Below are positions 51,959 through 58,179 of a stretch of DNA of 58,179 bases, piece by piece. The position numbers and the translations under genes were made by a program. The stretch spans positions 1 through 58,179 of the forward strand of contig JANPEZ010000178.1 in the NCBI GenBank assembly GCA_031423155.1, written 5' to 3'. Under the pieces are notes generated by a model that was not told the DNA's origin, did no database searches, and was given only the letters and a program-made list of their open reading frames with translations. The DNA is from JANPEZ01 sp031423155 (GTDB taxonomy: Bacteria > Actinomycetota > UBA4738 > HRBIN12). How positions within the stretch are numbered: the stretch's first letter is position 1; the number at the start of each line of letters is the position of its first letter.

Positions 51959-53106
51959 TGGAACGCATCTTCGCCATGCCCGATCTCGGTGAAGGCTTGG
52001 AGGAGGGCGAGATCGTCGCTTGGCTGGTTGCCGAAGGCGACGCCGTCGAGTTGAACCAGCCCTTGGTTGAGATCGAGACGGCCAAGGCTGTCGTCGAGGT
52101 GCCATCGCCGTATGCGGGGGTCGTTTCGACACTGCACGCTGCGGTTGGCGAGTCGGTCGTCGTTGGGGGGGCTTTGGTGACGTTCTCTGTGGCTGCGGGG
52201 GTTGGGGGCGGCCGTGGTTCCGCGGGCCAGTCCCCGCCCAACCCCCGCTCCACCACGGCCGCCCCCTTTCCTCCGTCAGGCGGTTCGTCACCTGGGGCGT
52301 CGGTTGGCGCTACGCCTGCCGTGCGGAAGTTGAGCCGCGACCTGGGGGTAGACATCTCGTCGGTCGTCGGGACCGGGCCGGCAGGGCGAGTCACTCGGGA
52401 GGATGTTGAGGCTGCTGCCGGCGGCGACGCCGGCTCGGTCGCTTACTCGGATGAGCCGATCTCTTCGGTGCGACGGGCCGTTGCCGAGAACCTCACTCGG
52501 GCTGTTCGGGAGGTTCCGCTCGTCACTACCTTCCGGACCGTCGATTGTTCGGCGCTCACTGCCTTCCACGAGGGCTCGCCGCTTCCGGTCGTGGCTCGGG
52601 CTCTGGTCGAAGTCGTTTCGCGGCATCCTTCGCTCAACGCTTCTTTCCTGGCCGATCGCGGAGCTATCCGGCGGCACTCGGTAGTGAACCTCGGAGTAGC
52701 CGCGCAGACGGAACGGGGGCTCGTCGTCGTGGTCGTGAAGGACGCCGCTTCCCACGGGATCGCGTCACTGGCCGAAGAGATCTCGCGCCTGGCTGCGGCC
52801 GCTCGCGACGGGTCGCTGAAACCCGAAGAGGCCTCGGGGGCGACCATCTCTATCTCGAACACGGGGTCTTATGGGTCGGAGTTCGGGACGCCTCTGCTCG
52901 TTCCTCCGCAGGGGGCGATCCTGGGGCTGGGGCGGATCGGCCAGAGGGCGTTGGTCGTCGAGGGCCGGGTCGAGGCCAGGCCGGCCTGCACGATCTCTCT
53001 GGGGTTCGATCACAGGCTGCTCGACGGTTACACGGTCGGGTTGGCAGTAACCGATCTGGTGGAGCTGCTCGAAGACCCTTCTCGTTTGGCAGACTTGCCC
53101 GCATGA
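51958..53106 (+). CDS. Dihydrolipoamide acyltransferase (E2) of a 2-oxoacid dehydrogenase
   Basis: A 382-residue E2 with one lipoyl domain (Lys in EIETAKAVVEV, about residue 43), a Gly/Pro/Ser-rich linker, a peripheral-subunit-binding domain (AVRKLSRDLGVDISSVVGTGPAGRVTREDV) and the catalytic domain ending in SLGFDHRLLDGYTVG, where His and Asp act in acyl transfer. A cobalamin-binding-type gene overlaps its stop. The E3 subunit is not in the window. Confidence 0.93.
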   Translation: MERIFAMPDLGEGLEEGEIVAWLVAEGDAVELNQPLVEIETAKAVVEVPSPYAGVVSTLHAAVGESVVVGGALVTFSVAAGVGGGRGSAGQSPPNPRSTTAAPFPPSGGSSPGASVGATPAVRKLSRDLGVDISSVVGTGPAGRVTREDVEAAAGGDAGSVAYSDEPISSVRRAVAENLTRAVREVPLVTTFRTVDCSALTAFHEGSPLPVVARALVEVVSRHPSLNASFLADRGAIRRHSVVNLGVAAQTERGLVVVVVKDAASHGIASLAEEISRLAAAARDGSLKPEEASGATISISNTGSYGSEFGTPLLVPPQGAILGLGRIGQRALVVEGRVEARPACTISLGFDHRLLDGYTVGLAVTDLVELLEDPSRLADLPA

Positions 53107-54020
53107 AGATCGCCTCCCTGCTGCCGTCCGCGACCGAGATCGTGTACGCCCTCGGCCTTGGCGATGACCTGATCGGCGTGACCGACGAGTGCGACTTCCC
53201 GCCCGATGCCGTCACGAAACCCGTGATCTCGCGAAGCGCGCTTCCGGGGGGCGCTCGCCCGCTCAGCGCCCGCGAGATCGACCAGGCCGTCAGGGCCAAG
53301 GTCGGCCAGGACCAGCCCCTCTACGTCTTGGACAAGGACCTGATCCGCCGCGAGCAGCCCGACGTGATCTTGACGCAGGACCTGTGCCGCGTCTGTGCGG
53401 TTCCCACAGGCCAAGTGAAGAAGGCCCTGGAGGAACTCGGAGTGGAAGGCGCGCAGGTCGTTTCCTTGGACCCGAACACCCTCGAAGACGTCGTAGCGCA
53501 GATCGAAGTGGTGGGAAAGCTCCTAGACAGGGCCGACGAGGCCGCCGAGATCACCTCCCTGATACGGTCGCGGATCGCGCGGGTGAAGGAGATATCGACG
53601 CGGCTACCGACCGTCAGGGCCTTCTGCCTCGAATGGTCCGACCCGGCGTTCGTCGCAGGGCACTGGCTCCCTGAGATGGTCGGGCTCGCCGGCGGGATCA
53701 ACGTCCTGAACGATCCGGGCGAGCCCTCACGCGAAGTTGCCTGGCACGAAGTGCGCGATGCCTCCCCCGAGGTCGTCGTCTTCATGCCCTGCGGCTACTA
53801 CCTGGAGGAAGCCGAGGAGGAAGCCGCCGCCTTCATCAACCAGGCCGAGTTCGCCGACACGCTCGCGGCTCGCAACGGCAACGTCTTCGCCGTCGACGCC
53901 ACTTCGTACTTCTCCCGGCCGGGCCCTCGCATAGTCGACGGCCTTGAGATCTTGGCCTGGGCGCTGCATCCCGAGGCCTACCCCCAGCCGCCGAAGGGCG
54001 CGATCACCCGCCTGCGCTAG
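53103..54020 (+). CDS. Cobalamin-binding (BtuF-like) protein without signal peptide
   Basis: A 305-residue helical-backbone substrate-binding fold: MKIASLLPSATEIVYALGLGDDLIGVTDECDFP at the N-terminus, then CRVCAVP and SYFSRPGPRIVDGLEILA near the end. These are markers of cytosolic BtuF-type proteins. No leader or lipobox is present, so it acts inside the cell. It overlaps the E2 gene by four bases (ATGA); cobalamin handling with a 2-oxoacid dehydrogenase could serve branched-chain catabolism via a methylmalonyl step (inference). Confidence 0.85.
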   Translation: MKIASLLPSATEIVYALGLGDDLIGVTDECDFPPDAVTKPVISRSALPGGARPLSAREIDQAVRAKVGQDQPLYVLDKDLIRREQPDVILTQDLCRVCAVPTGQVKKALEELGVEGAQVVSLDPNTLEDVVAQIEVVGKLLDRADEAAEITSLIRSRIARVKEISTRLPTVRAFCLEWSDPAFVAGHWLPEMVGLAGGINVLNDPGEPSREVAWHEVRDASPEVVVFMPCGYYLEEAEEEAAAFINQAEFADTLAARNGNVFAVDATSYFSRPGPRIVDGLEILAWALHPEAYPQPPKGAITRLR

Positions 54021-54030
54021 TCTGAGCCGC

Positions 54031-54237
54031 ATGAAGGGAACGAACCTCGTCACACCGGCCGACATCGGCAAGCGCGTTACGTTCATGTTCGAGCTACCGA
54101 ACGGGTTCACATCCGAGGCCGTTGGAGTCTTCGAGCGCTGGGACCAGGGCGCCGAGACCTACTTCATCCGGAAGAAGGACGGCACCCAAGTGCGAGTACC
54201 GGCCCGAGGCGTCAAGCACGGCAAAGTCGTCGGGTAG
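54031..54237 (+). CDS. Small SH3-like beta-barrel protein
   Basis: A 68-residue protein: VTPADIGKRVTFMFELPNGFTSEAVGVFERWD, then YFIRKKDGTQVRVPARGVKHGKVV. The strand pattern and the KDGTxVxVP end are those of the short SH3-like domain found at the N-terminus of actinobacterial GNAT acetyltransferases such as Rv0428c, here alone. It probably binds a nucleic acid or protein. It follows the binding-protein gene by ten bases. Confidence 0.65.
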   Translation: MKGTNLVTPADIGKRVTFMFELPNGFTSEAVGVFERWDQGAETYFIRKKDGTQVRVPARGVKHGKVVG

Positions 54238-54269
54238 CGACACCCGCCGCCAACCCACGGGAGGAAGCG

Positions 54270-54668
54270 ATGTCCGAACTGCCCACATCAACGATCCGCC
54301 TGCGCCTCGGCGCGGAGGACGCCCACTACGGAGGCAACCTGGTCGCTGGTGCCACTCAGCTGAAGATCGTCGGCGACCTGATCACCGAGCTTGCTATGCG
54401 CTACGACGGCGACGAGGGCCTGTTCCGCGCGTACGAGTCGGTCGAGTTCCTGGCGCCCCTCTACGCCGGCGATTGGATCGAGGGCAAGGGCCGCATCGTG
54501 AGCGTGGGGAACTCCAGCCGCAAGTGCGAGTTCGAGATCTGGAAGATCGGCGCGGCGCGAACGGACATCAGCGAGAGCGCGGCCGAATTCCTCGATGAGC
54601 CGGTTCTGACTTTGAAGGCCGTCGGCACGACCGTGGTCCCGAAGGACCATCAGCGCTTCTCGCGCTAG
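54270..54668 (+). CDS. Hotdog-fold protein of the 3-aminobutyryl-CoA ammonia-lyase type
   Basis: A 132-residue hotdog protein. The motif EDAHYGGNLVAGA and the segment YESVEFLAPLYAGDWIEGKGRI followed by VGNSSRKCEFEI match the 3-aminobutyryl-CoA ammonia-lyase of lysine fermentation. No other gene of that pathway is in the window, so the substrate could differ (for example beta-alanyl-CoA). A GGGAGGAAG site precedes the ATG. It overlaps the convergent receiver gene by four bases. Confidence 0.7.
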   Translation: MSELPTSTIRLRLGAEDAHYGGNLVAGATQLKIVGDLITELAMRYDGDEGLFRAYESVEFLAPLYAGDWIEGKGRIVSVGNSSRKCEFEIWKIGAARTDISESAAEFLDEPVLTLKAVGTTVVPKDHQRFSR

Positions 54669-55054
54669 GAAGCGGCCTCGAGGTCGTGCAGAACGCCGAG
54701 GAGATCGTCGACGTTGAAGGGCTTGGGTACGAAGGCGTCGGCGCCGAGTTCGGCGGCCTTCGCGCGATCGCGCAGCGACGCCATGGCCGAGACGATCACG
54801 ACGCGTGGGCGCTCCTCGCGGGGCAGCAGCATCATCTCCTCCAAGACCGACCAGCCGTCCATGTTCGGCATCATGATGTCGAGCACCATCAGATTGGGAT
54901 GGTGCTCGCCGATGGCGGACATGGCCTGGATACCGTCGCGCGCAGCGAAGGTCTGGTAGCCCTCGGCCTCCAGCGAAAACTGGAGGACCCAGACCACCTG
55001 AGGCTCGTCATCGACGACGAGCACGCTCGTGGAGTCGTGAGTTGATCCGTTCAT
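54665..55054 (-). CDS. Response regulator, receiver domain only
   Basis: A 129-residue receiver: VLVVDDEPQVVWVL (acidic pocket), LMVLDIMMPNMDGW (phospho-Asp), VVIVSAMAS and FVPKPFNVDDLLG (conserved Lys). No output domain is attached. A one-codon-earlier GTG (55057) is possible. No kinase is adjacent, though the receiver could serve the hybrid or NarL-type kinase elsewhere. Confidence 0.92.
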   Translation of the reverse strand: MNGSTHDSTSVLVVDDEPQVVWVLQFSLEAEGYQTFAARDGIQAMSAIGEHHPNLMVLDIMMPNMDGWSVLEEMMLLPREERPRVVIVSAMASLRDRAKAAELGADAFVPKPFNVDDLLGVLHDLEAAS

Positions 55055-55129
55055 CACTGACTGAAGCTACGGCTCCGCGGCCCCACTCCTGTATCGGCCA
55101 CACGGACGGTTTTCGGGGGCCGCAGGCAC

Positions 55130-55150
55130 TAGACGAAGGGCCTTTCGCCT
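55130..55150. terminator. Hairpin near the end of the purM-receiver gap
   Basis: CGAAGGGCCTTTCG is a near-perfect inverted repeat (two G-T pairs) in the gap 55058-55205 between purM and the receiver gene. It would form a stem after the purM stop on the minus strand. No T-run is seen. Confidence 0.4.
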
Positions 55151-55205
55151 GACGAGAGGGTGAGGAACACGTAGTTACCTATAGGCAGGCGAAACTGCGT
55201 ACACG

Positions 55206-56210
55206 CTAGGGTCGATGCCTGCGCACGCCCGCGCCCGTGCCCACCCGGCCGATCAGGTGGGCAGCGGCCCCGATGGCCTCCAGAGCCTCATCGACGCGAC
55301 CGCCGGGAACGATCAGAACCATCCCGATCCCCATGTTGAAGGTTGCGTACATGTCCTCGTTCGAGGCCTCGGCAGCATCTCCGACCAGTTTGAAGATCGG
55401 CTGAACCGGCCATGAGCCTTCCTCGACCTCGGCGCAGAGCCCTTCCGGTAGAGCCCGGGGGATGTTCTCGGTGAAGCCTCCGCCCGTGATGTGAGCCGCT
55501 GCCGAGACGAGGCCGGCGGCGATCGCGCGACGCATGATCGGGGCGTAGATCGCACAGGGCTCGAGCAACTCATCGGCCAGCGATCGGGCAAGCCCCGGCG
55601 GGGTGTCGTCCAACCCGTAGCGCGTTAACAGCGCCGAACGAACGAGCGAGTACCCGTTCGAGTGAAGCCCCGTTGACTCGAGTCCGATCAAGGCGTCTCC
55701 CTCGCGGACCCTGTGAGGCCCAAGCATCTCGGCCTCCTGGACGACACCGACGCAGAACCCGGCCAGGTCGAACTGATCGGCGGGCATGACGCCTGGATGC
55801 TCGGCGGTCTCTCCTCCCAGCAACGCGCAGCCGGCGCGCCTGCACCCCTCCGCGACACCTTCGACCAAGGCCGCGATGTCTTCGGGGATCACTCGACCGG
55901 CAGCTATGTAGTCCAGGAAGAAGAGGGGCTCGGCTCCGGTGCAGACGATGTCATCAGCGCACATCGCGACGAGGTCTATCCCGACGGTTGTGAGCCTTCC
56001 GGTCGCGCGCGCGATCTCGAGCTTGGTGCCTACTCCGTCGGTGGCGGCAGCCAGAAGCCGGCCCCCTCCGATGTCGAAGAGACCCGCGAAGCCGCCCACG
56101 CCTTCGCGGACTTCCGGGCGTCTGGCCTGCGCCGCGAGATCGCCTATGAGTCCGACGGCCTTGGCCGCCGCTTCCAGGTCAACGCCCGCGCGCTGATAGG
56201 CCTCGCTCAC
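55206..56210 (-). CDS. purM: Phosphoribosylformylglycinamidine cyclo-ligase (PurM)
   Basis: A 334-residue enzyme of purine synthesis that closes the imidazole ring with ATP. Key segments are ATDGVGTKLEIA, GIDLVAMCADDIVCTGAEPLFFLDYIA, LLGGETAEHPGVM, GLHSNGYSLVR and AHITGGGFTENIPR. GTG 56210 (VSEAYQRAGVD) is the start, overlapping the purF stop by three bases. The frame is open upstream but is purF in another frame. Confidence 0.95.
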   Translation of the reverse strand: MSEAYQRAGVDLEAAAKAVGLIGDLAAQARRPEVREGVGGFAGLFDIGGGRLLAAATDGVGTKLEIARATGRLTTVGIDLVAMCADDIVCTGAEPLFFLDYIAAGRVIPEDIAALVEGVAEGCRRAGCALLGGETAEHPGVMPADQFDLAGFCVGVVQEAEMLGPHRVREGDALIGLESTGLHSNGYSLVRSALLTRYGLDDTPPGLARSLADELLEPCAIYAPIMRRAIAAGLVSAAAHITGGGFTENIPRALPEGLCAEVEEGSWPVQPIFKLVGDAAEASNEDMYATFNMGIGMVLIVPGGRVDEALEAIGAAAHLIGRVGTGAGVRRHRP

Positions 56211-57622
56211 GTGGTCGTGAAGGGGAGCTGGTCCTCCAGGAGGAACTTGCTCGTCTTCTCCGGGACGGGGATGGGGTAGTCGCCGTCGAAACATGCCCGG
56301 CATAGTCCGTCCATCGGCTGCTCGGTCGCCTTGACCATCCCCTCGAGCGAGAGATACCCGAGCGAGTCGGCACCCACGAAGGCGCGGACCTCCTCGACGG
56401 ACAGGTCGGATGCGACGAGCTCCGAGCTCGTCGAGAAGTCGATGCCGTAGAAGCAGGGCCACTTGATCGGAGGGCACGTGATGCGGGTGTGGACCGCCGT
56501 AGCTCCGGCCTCACGAAGCGCCGTCACGATCTGGCGGGTGGTCGTGCCTCTGACGATGGAATCGTCCACGACGACCAGACGCTTGCCGCGCACCGCATCG
56601 GGGATCGGATTCAGCTTCAGCTTCACCCCGAGGTCGCGCAGCGACTGGGAAGGCTGGATGAAAGTCCTTCCGACGTAGTTGTTCTTGTACAGGCCATCGC
56701 CGTAGGGGATGCCGCTGACCTCACTGTATCCCTGGGCGGCCGAGTGGCCGGTCGACGGGACCGCGATCACCATGTCGGCGTCGGCCGGGGCCTCTACGGC
56801 GAGCAACCTCCCCATCTCGCGGCGGGCCTCGTGGACGGTCTGCCCGCGCATGCGCGAGTCCGCTCGAGCAAGATAGACGTACTCGAAGACGCAGAGCGCC
56901 GCGCGCTCGGGCTGCTCGGCGAAGCGCACCGAATGGACCCCGCGCTCGTCGATGCGAACCAGCTCGCCCGGTTCCACGTCACGGACCAGCGTCGCGCCGA
57001 CGATGTCGAGCGCGCAAGTTTCCGAGGCGAAGCAGAACCCGTTCGGCAGGCGCCCCAGCGACAGAGGCCTAACGCCGTGGGGGTCGCGAGCCGCGTATAC
57101 GCTGCGCTCGTCCATCATCACGAAGCAGAAAGCGCCCTGGACGGTGGGCAGGACCCGCAGGCATGCGTCCTCCAGGGATCCCTCGCCCATGGCCTCTGTC
57201 AGCAGGGTGGCTACGAGGTCGGTGTCGGTCGAGGCCGCGCCGCGCCGGCCGACCCGTTCGGCCAGTTCATGCGTGTTGGTCAGGTTCCCGTTGTGGCCGA
57301 TGGCGATCGAGCGAACGCCGTCGGTCTTGAAGACGGGCTGGGCGTTGTCCCAGGTGGTCGACCCGGTGGTCGAGTACCGAGTGTGGCCTATCCCGAGATC
57401 GCCGTGGAGGGTCGTCAGCGTCGCTTCGGAGAAGACCTGGGAGACGAGCCCGAGGTCTTTGTAGACCAACACGTTGGATCCGTCGGAGACCGCGATGCCC
57501 GCTGATTCCTGACCGCGGTGCTGCTGGGCGAAGAGTCCGAAATACGTGAGCCGGGCTACGTCCTCACCCGGGGCATAGACCCCGAACAGTCCGCACTCTT
57601 CCTTGGGTGACTCGGCGCCCAC
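56207..57622 (-). CDS. purF: Amidophosphoribosyltransferase (PurF), 4Fe-4S type
   Basis: A 471-residue enzyme that commits PRPP to purine synthesis. After a short propeptide (MGAESPKEE) comes the Cys nucleophile in CGLFGVYAPG, then QQHRGQESAG and the PRPP loop VVVDDSIVRGTT. Cluster-type Cys residues in PPIKWPCFYGID and LCRACF match the iron-sulfur form of Bacillus. GTG start. It is followed by purM with an overlap. Confidence 0.95.
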   Translation of the reverse strand: MGAESPKEECGLFGVYAPGEDVARLTYFGLFAQQHRGQESAGIAVSDGSNVLVYKDLGLVSQVFSEATLTTLHGDLGIGHTRYSTTGSTTWDNAQPVFKTDGVRSIAIGHNGNLTNTHELAERVGRRGAASTDTDLVATLLTEAMGEGSLEDACLRVLPTVQGAFCFVMMDERSVYAARDPHGVRPLSLGRLPNGFCFASETCALDIVGATLVRDVEPGELVRIDERGVHSVRFAEQPERAALCVFEYVYLARADSRMRGQTVHEARREMGRLLAVEAPADADMVIAVPSTGHSAAQGYSEVSGIPYGDGLYKNNYVGRTFIQPSQSLRDLGVKLKLNPIPDAVRGKRLVVVDDSIVRGTTTRQIVTALREAGATAVHTRITCPPIKWPCFYGIDFSTSSELVASDLSVEEVRAFVGADSLGYLSLEGMVKATEQPMDGLCRACFDGDYPIPVPEKTSKFLLEDQLPFTTT

Positions 57623-58179
57623 TAGGCCATCAGGTTATCAGCAGGTTCGCGGCCATGAGCCGGACCCTTGGCCAAGATCACGACGAAGGCGACCGCCGAG
57701 ATCAACCCGGAGACGAGGGCGGCGATCGCCAGGATGCGAACGCCAGACGCAAGCCAGGCCGCCTGCCGGTTCATGTCGATGCTTCCCTGCTGTGCGGCGG
57801 GCGCGAGGCGAAGCCACAACAGCAGCCCGAGAGCCACCGTCCCCGTCTTGAACGCTCGCATCCGCCTCGCGGAACGGCCCGAGCCTCGTCCCGCCATGAG
57901 AACCGTGGCCCCACCCACGAGCATCACGATCGAAAGGAGACCGAGAGCCGGAAGTCTCCAGGGAGTCGGGCTCATCACGACACCGACCCCGAACGCACTG
58001 GATCCAGCCGGAACATCCCACCGCGTGCAATGCGAGTCCCGGGTCCCGGTCTGCCGGGCTGAAACAGAGGTCGGCACCCCGGCAGGCGTGCAGACCGAAA
58101 CGAGTACGGACGCGGGCGTGTCCAGCCCTCGAACCAGCGCACCGATGTCCAGATCGAACGCCGGGTGGGCCGGGTCGAA
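57622..58179 (-). CDS. Membrane protein, 5' end beyond window
   Basis: The frame is open to base 58179, so the N-terminus is missing. The visible part has an outer segment (ASVLVSVCTPAGVP, HCTRWDVP) with two Cys, then three membrane helices (ALGLLSIVMLVGGATVLMAG; TGTVALGLLLWLRLA; ILAIAALVSGLISAVAFVVILA). A GTG at 58077 might look like a start but the coding pattern continues upstream. It overlaps purF by one base, suggesting one operon. No family is recognised. Confidence 0.65.
   Translation of the reverse strand, partial: FDPAHPAFDLDIGALVRGLDTPASVLVSVCTPAGVPTSVSARQTGTRDSHCTRWDVPAGSSAFGVGVVMSPTPWRLPALGLLSIVMLVGGATVLMAGRGSGRSARRMRAFKTGTVALGLLLWLRLAPAAQQGSIDMNRQAAWLASGVRILAIAALVSGLISAVAFVVILAKGPAHGREPADNLMA

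Noticed and set aside
52545..53102. Upstream extension of the cobalamin-binding protein frame
   Set aside because: It overlaps the E2 catalytic domain in another frame; the ATG at 53103 gives the full family length.
55150..55205. GCAG-GCGAAA-CTGC hairpin considered as a small RNA
   Set aside because: Only four base pairs and no promoter or terminator around it.

Overview
The window is a GC-rich, densely packed stretch of an actinobacterial chromosome. Short GTG/ATG overlaps between genes, the glnE/glnA pairing, a GPGG-type small membrane protein, a DUF6328-type protein and the many class III nucleotide cyclases all point to Actinomycetota. The mixture suggests a deep or environmental lineage rather than a well-studied genus; this is an inference from gene content only. 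Both ends are cut through genes: an HNH nuclease on the left and a membrane protein on the right.

Layout. 0-2.2 kb: the end of an HNH nuclease, a Mig/MutY-type DNA glycosylase coupled to an unknown gene behind a SAM-riboswitch-like leader, and an exported barrel protein. 2.2-7.7 kb: mscL, an SDR oxidoreductase, glnE, a RidA gene with an internal deletion, and glnA. 7.8-16.3 kb: one 2829-residue secreted protein with a DUF11-like region, Kelch repeats, a PLGKG pentapeptide tract, a gingipain (C25)-like peptidase domain and a C-terminal PxKF domain. 16.3-20.1 kb: a large double-cyclase/AAA/TPR signalling protein. 20.2-25 kb: two tandem cupredoxins, a hemerythrin-like protein, nadE, two SIMPL proteins and tRNA-Lys. 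26-29 kb: an ACP / adenylation / acyl-CoA-dehydrogenase cassette that resembles the prolyl-carrier-protein oxidation module of pyrrole natural products. 29-32 kb: a lipoprotein, tRNA-Glu, an odd tRNA-Asp, and an ECF sigma factor coupled to a membrane Kelch protein. 32-40.5 kb: a histidine kinase, an MMPL exporter and two more cyclases.

From 39 to 49 kb the genome is patchier. There is a partial, frameshifted second copy of the MMPL gene start, transposase-like remnants at 40.7 and 48.7 kb that share a 78-bp repeat, a BrkB fragment, and a diverged repeat carrying GGTAAC elements at 39.1 and 46.2 kb. Intact genes in this part are larB-larC-larE (nickel-pincer cofactor synthesis, no larA in the window), an aldehyde dehydrogenase and a run of very small stress or membrane proteins, two of them under 60 codons. 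From 49 kb the housekeeping layout returns: tRNA-Phe, a 2-oxoacid dehydrogenase operon (E1alpha, E1beta, E2) overlapping a cobalamin-binding-type protein, a small SH3-like protein, a hotdog ammonia-lyase-like protein, a lone receiver domain, and purF-purM with an upstream membrane-protein gene.

The most unusual items are the orphan carrier-protein oxidation cassette (26.0-28.9 kb), the PLGKG-bearing C25-like surface protein, the SAM-type aptamer in front of a DNA-repair gene pair, and the RidA internal deletion. All functions are read from sequence motifs; no database search was possible.
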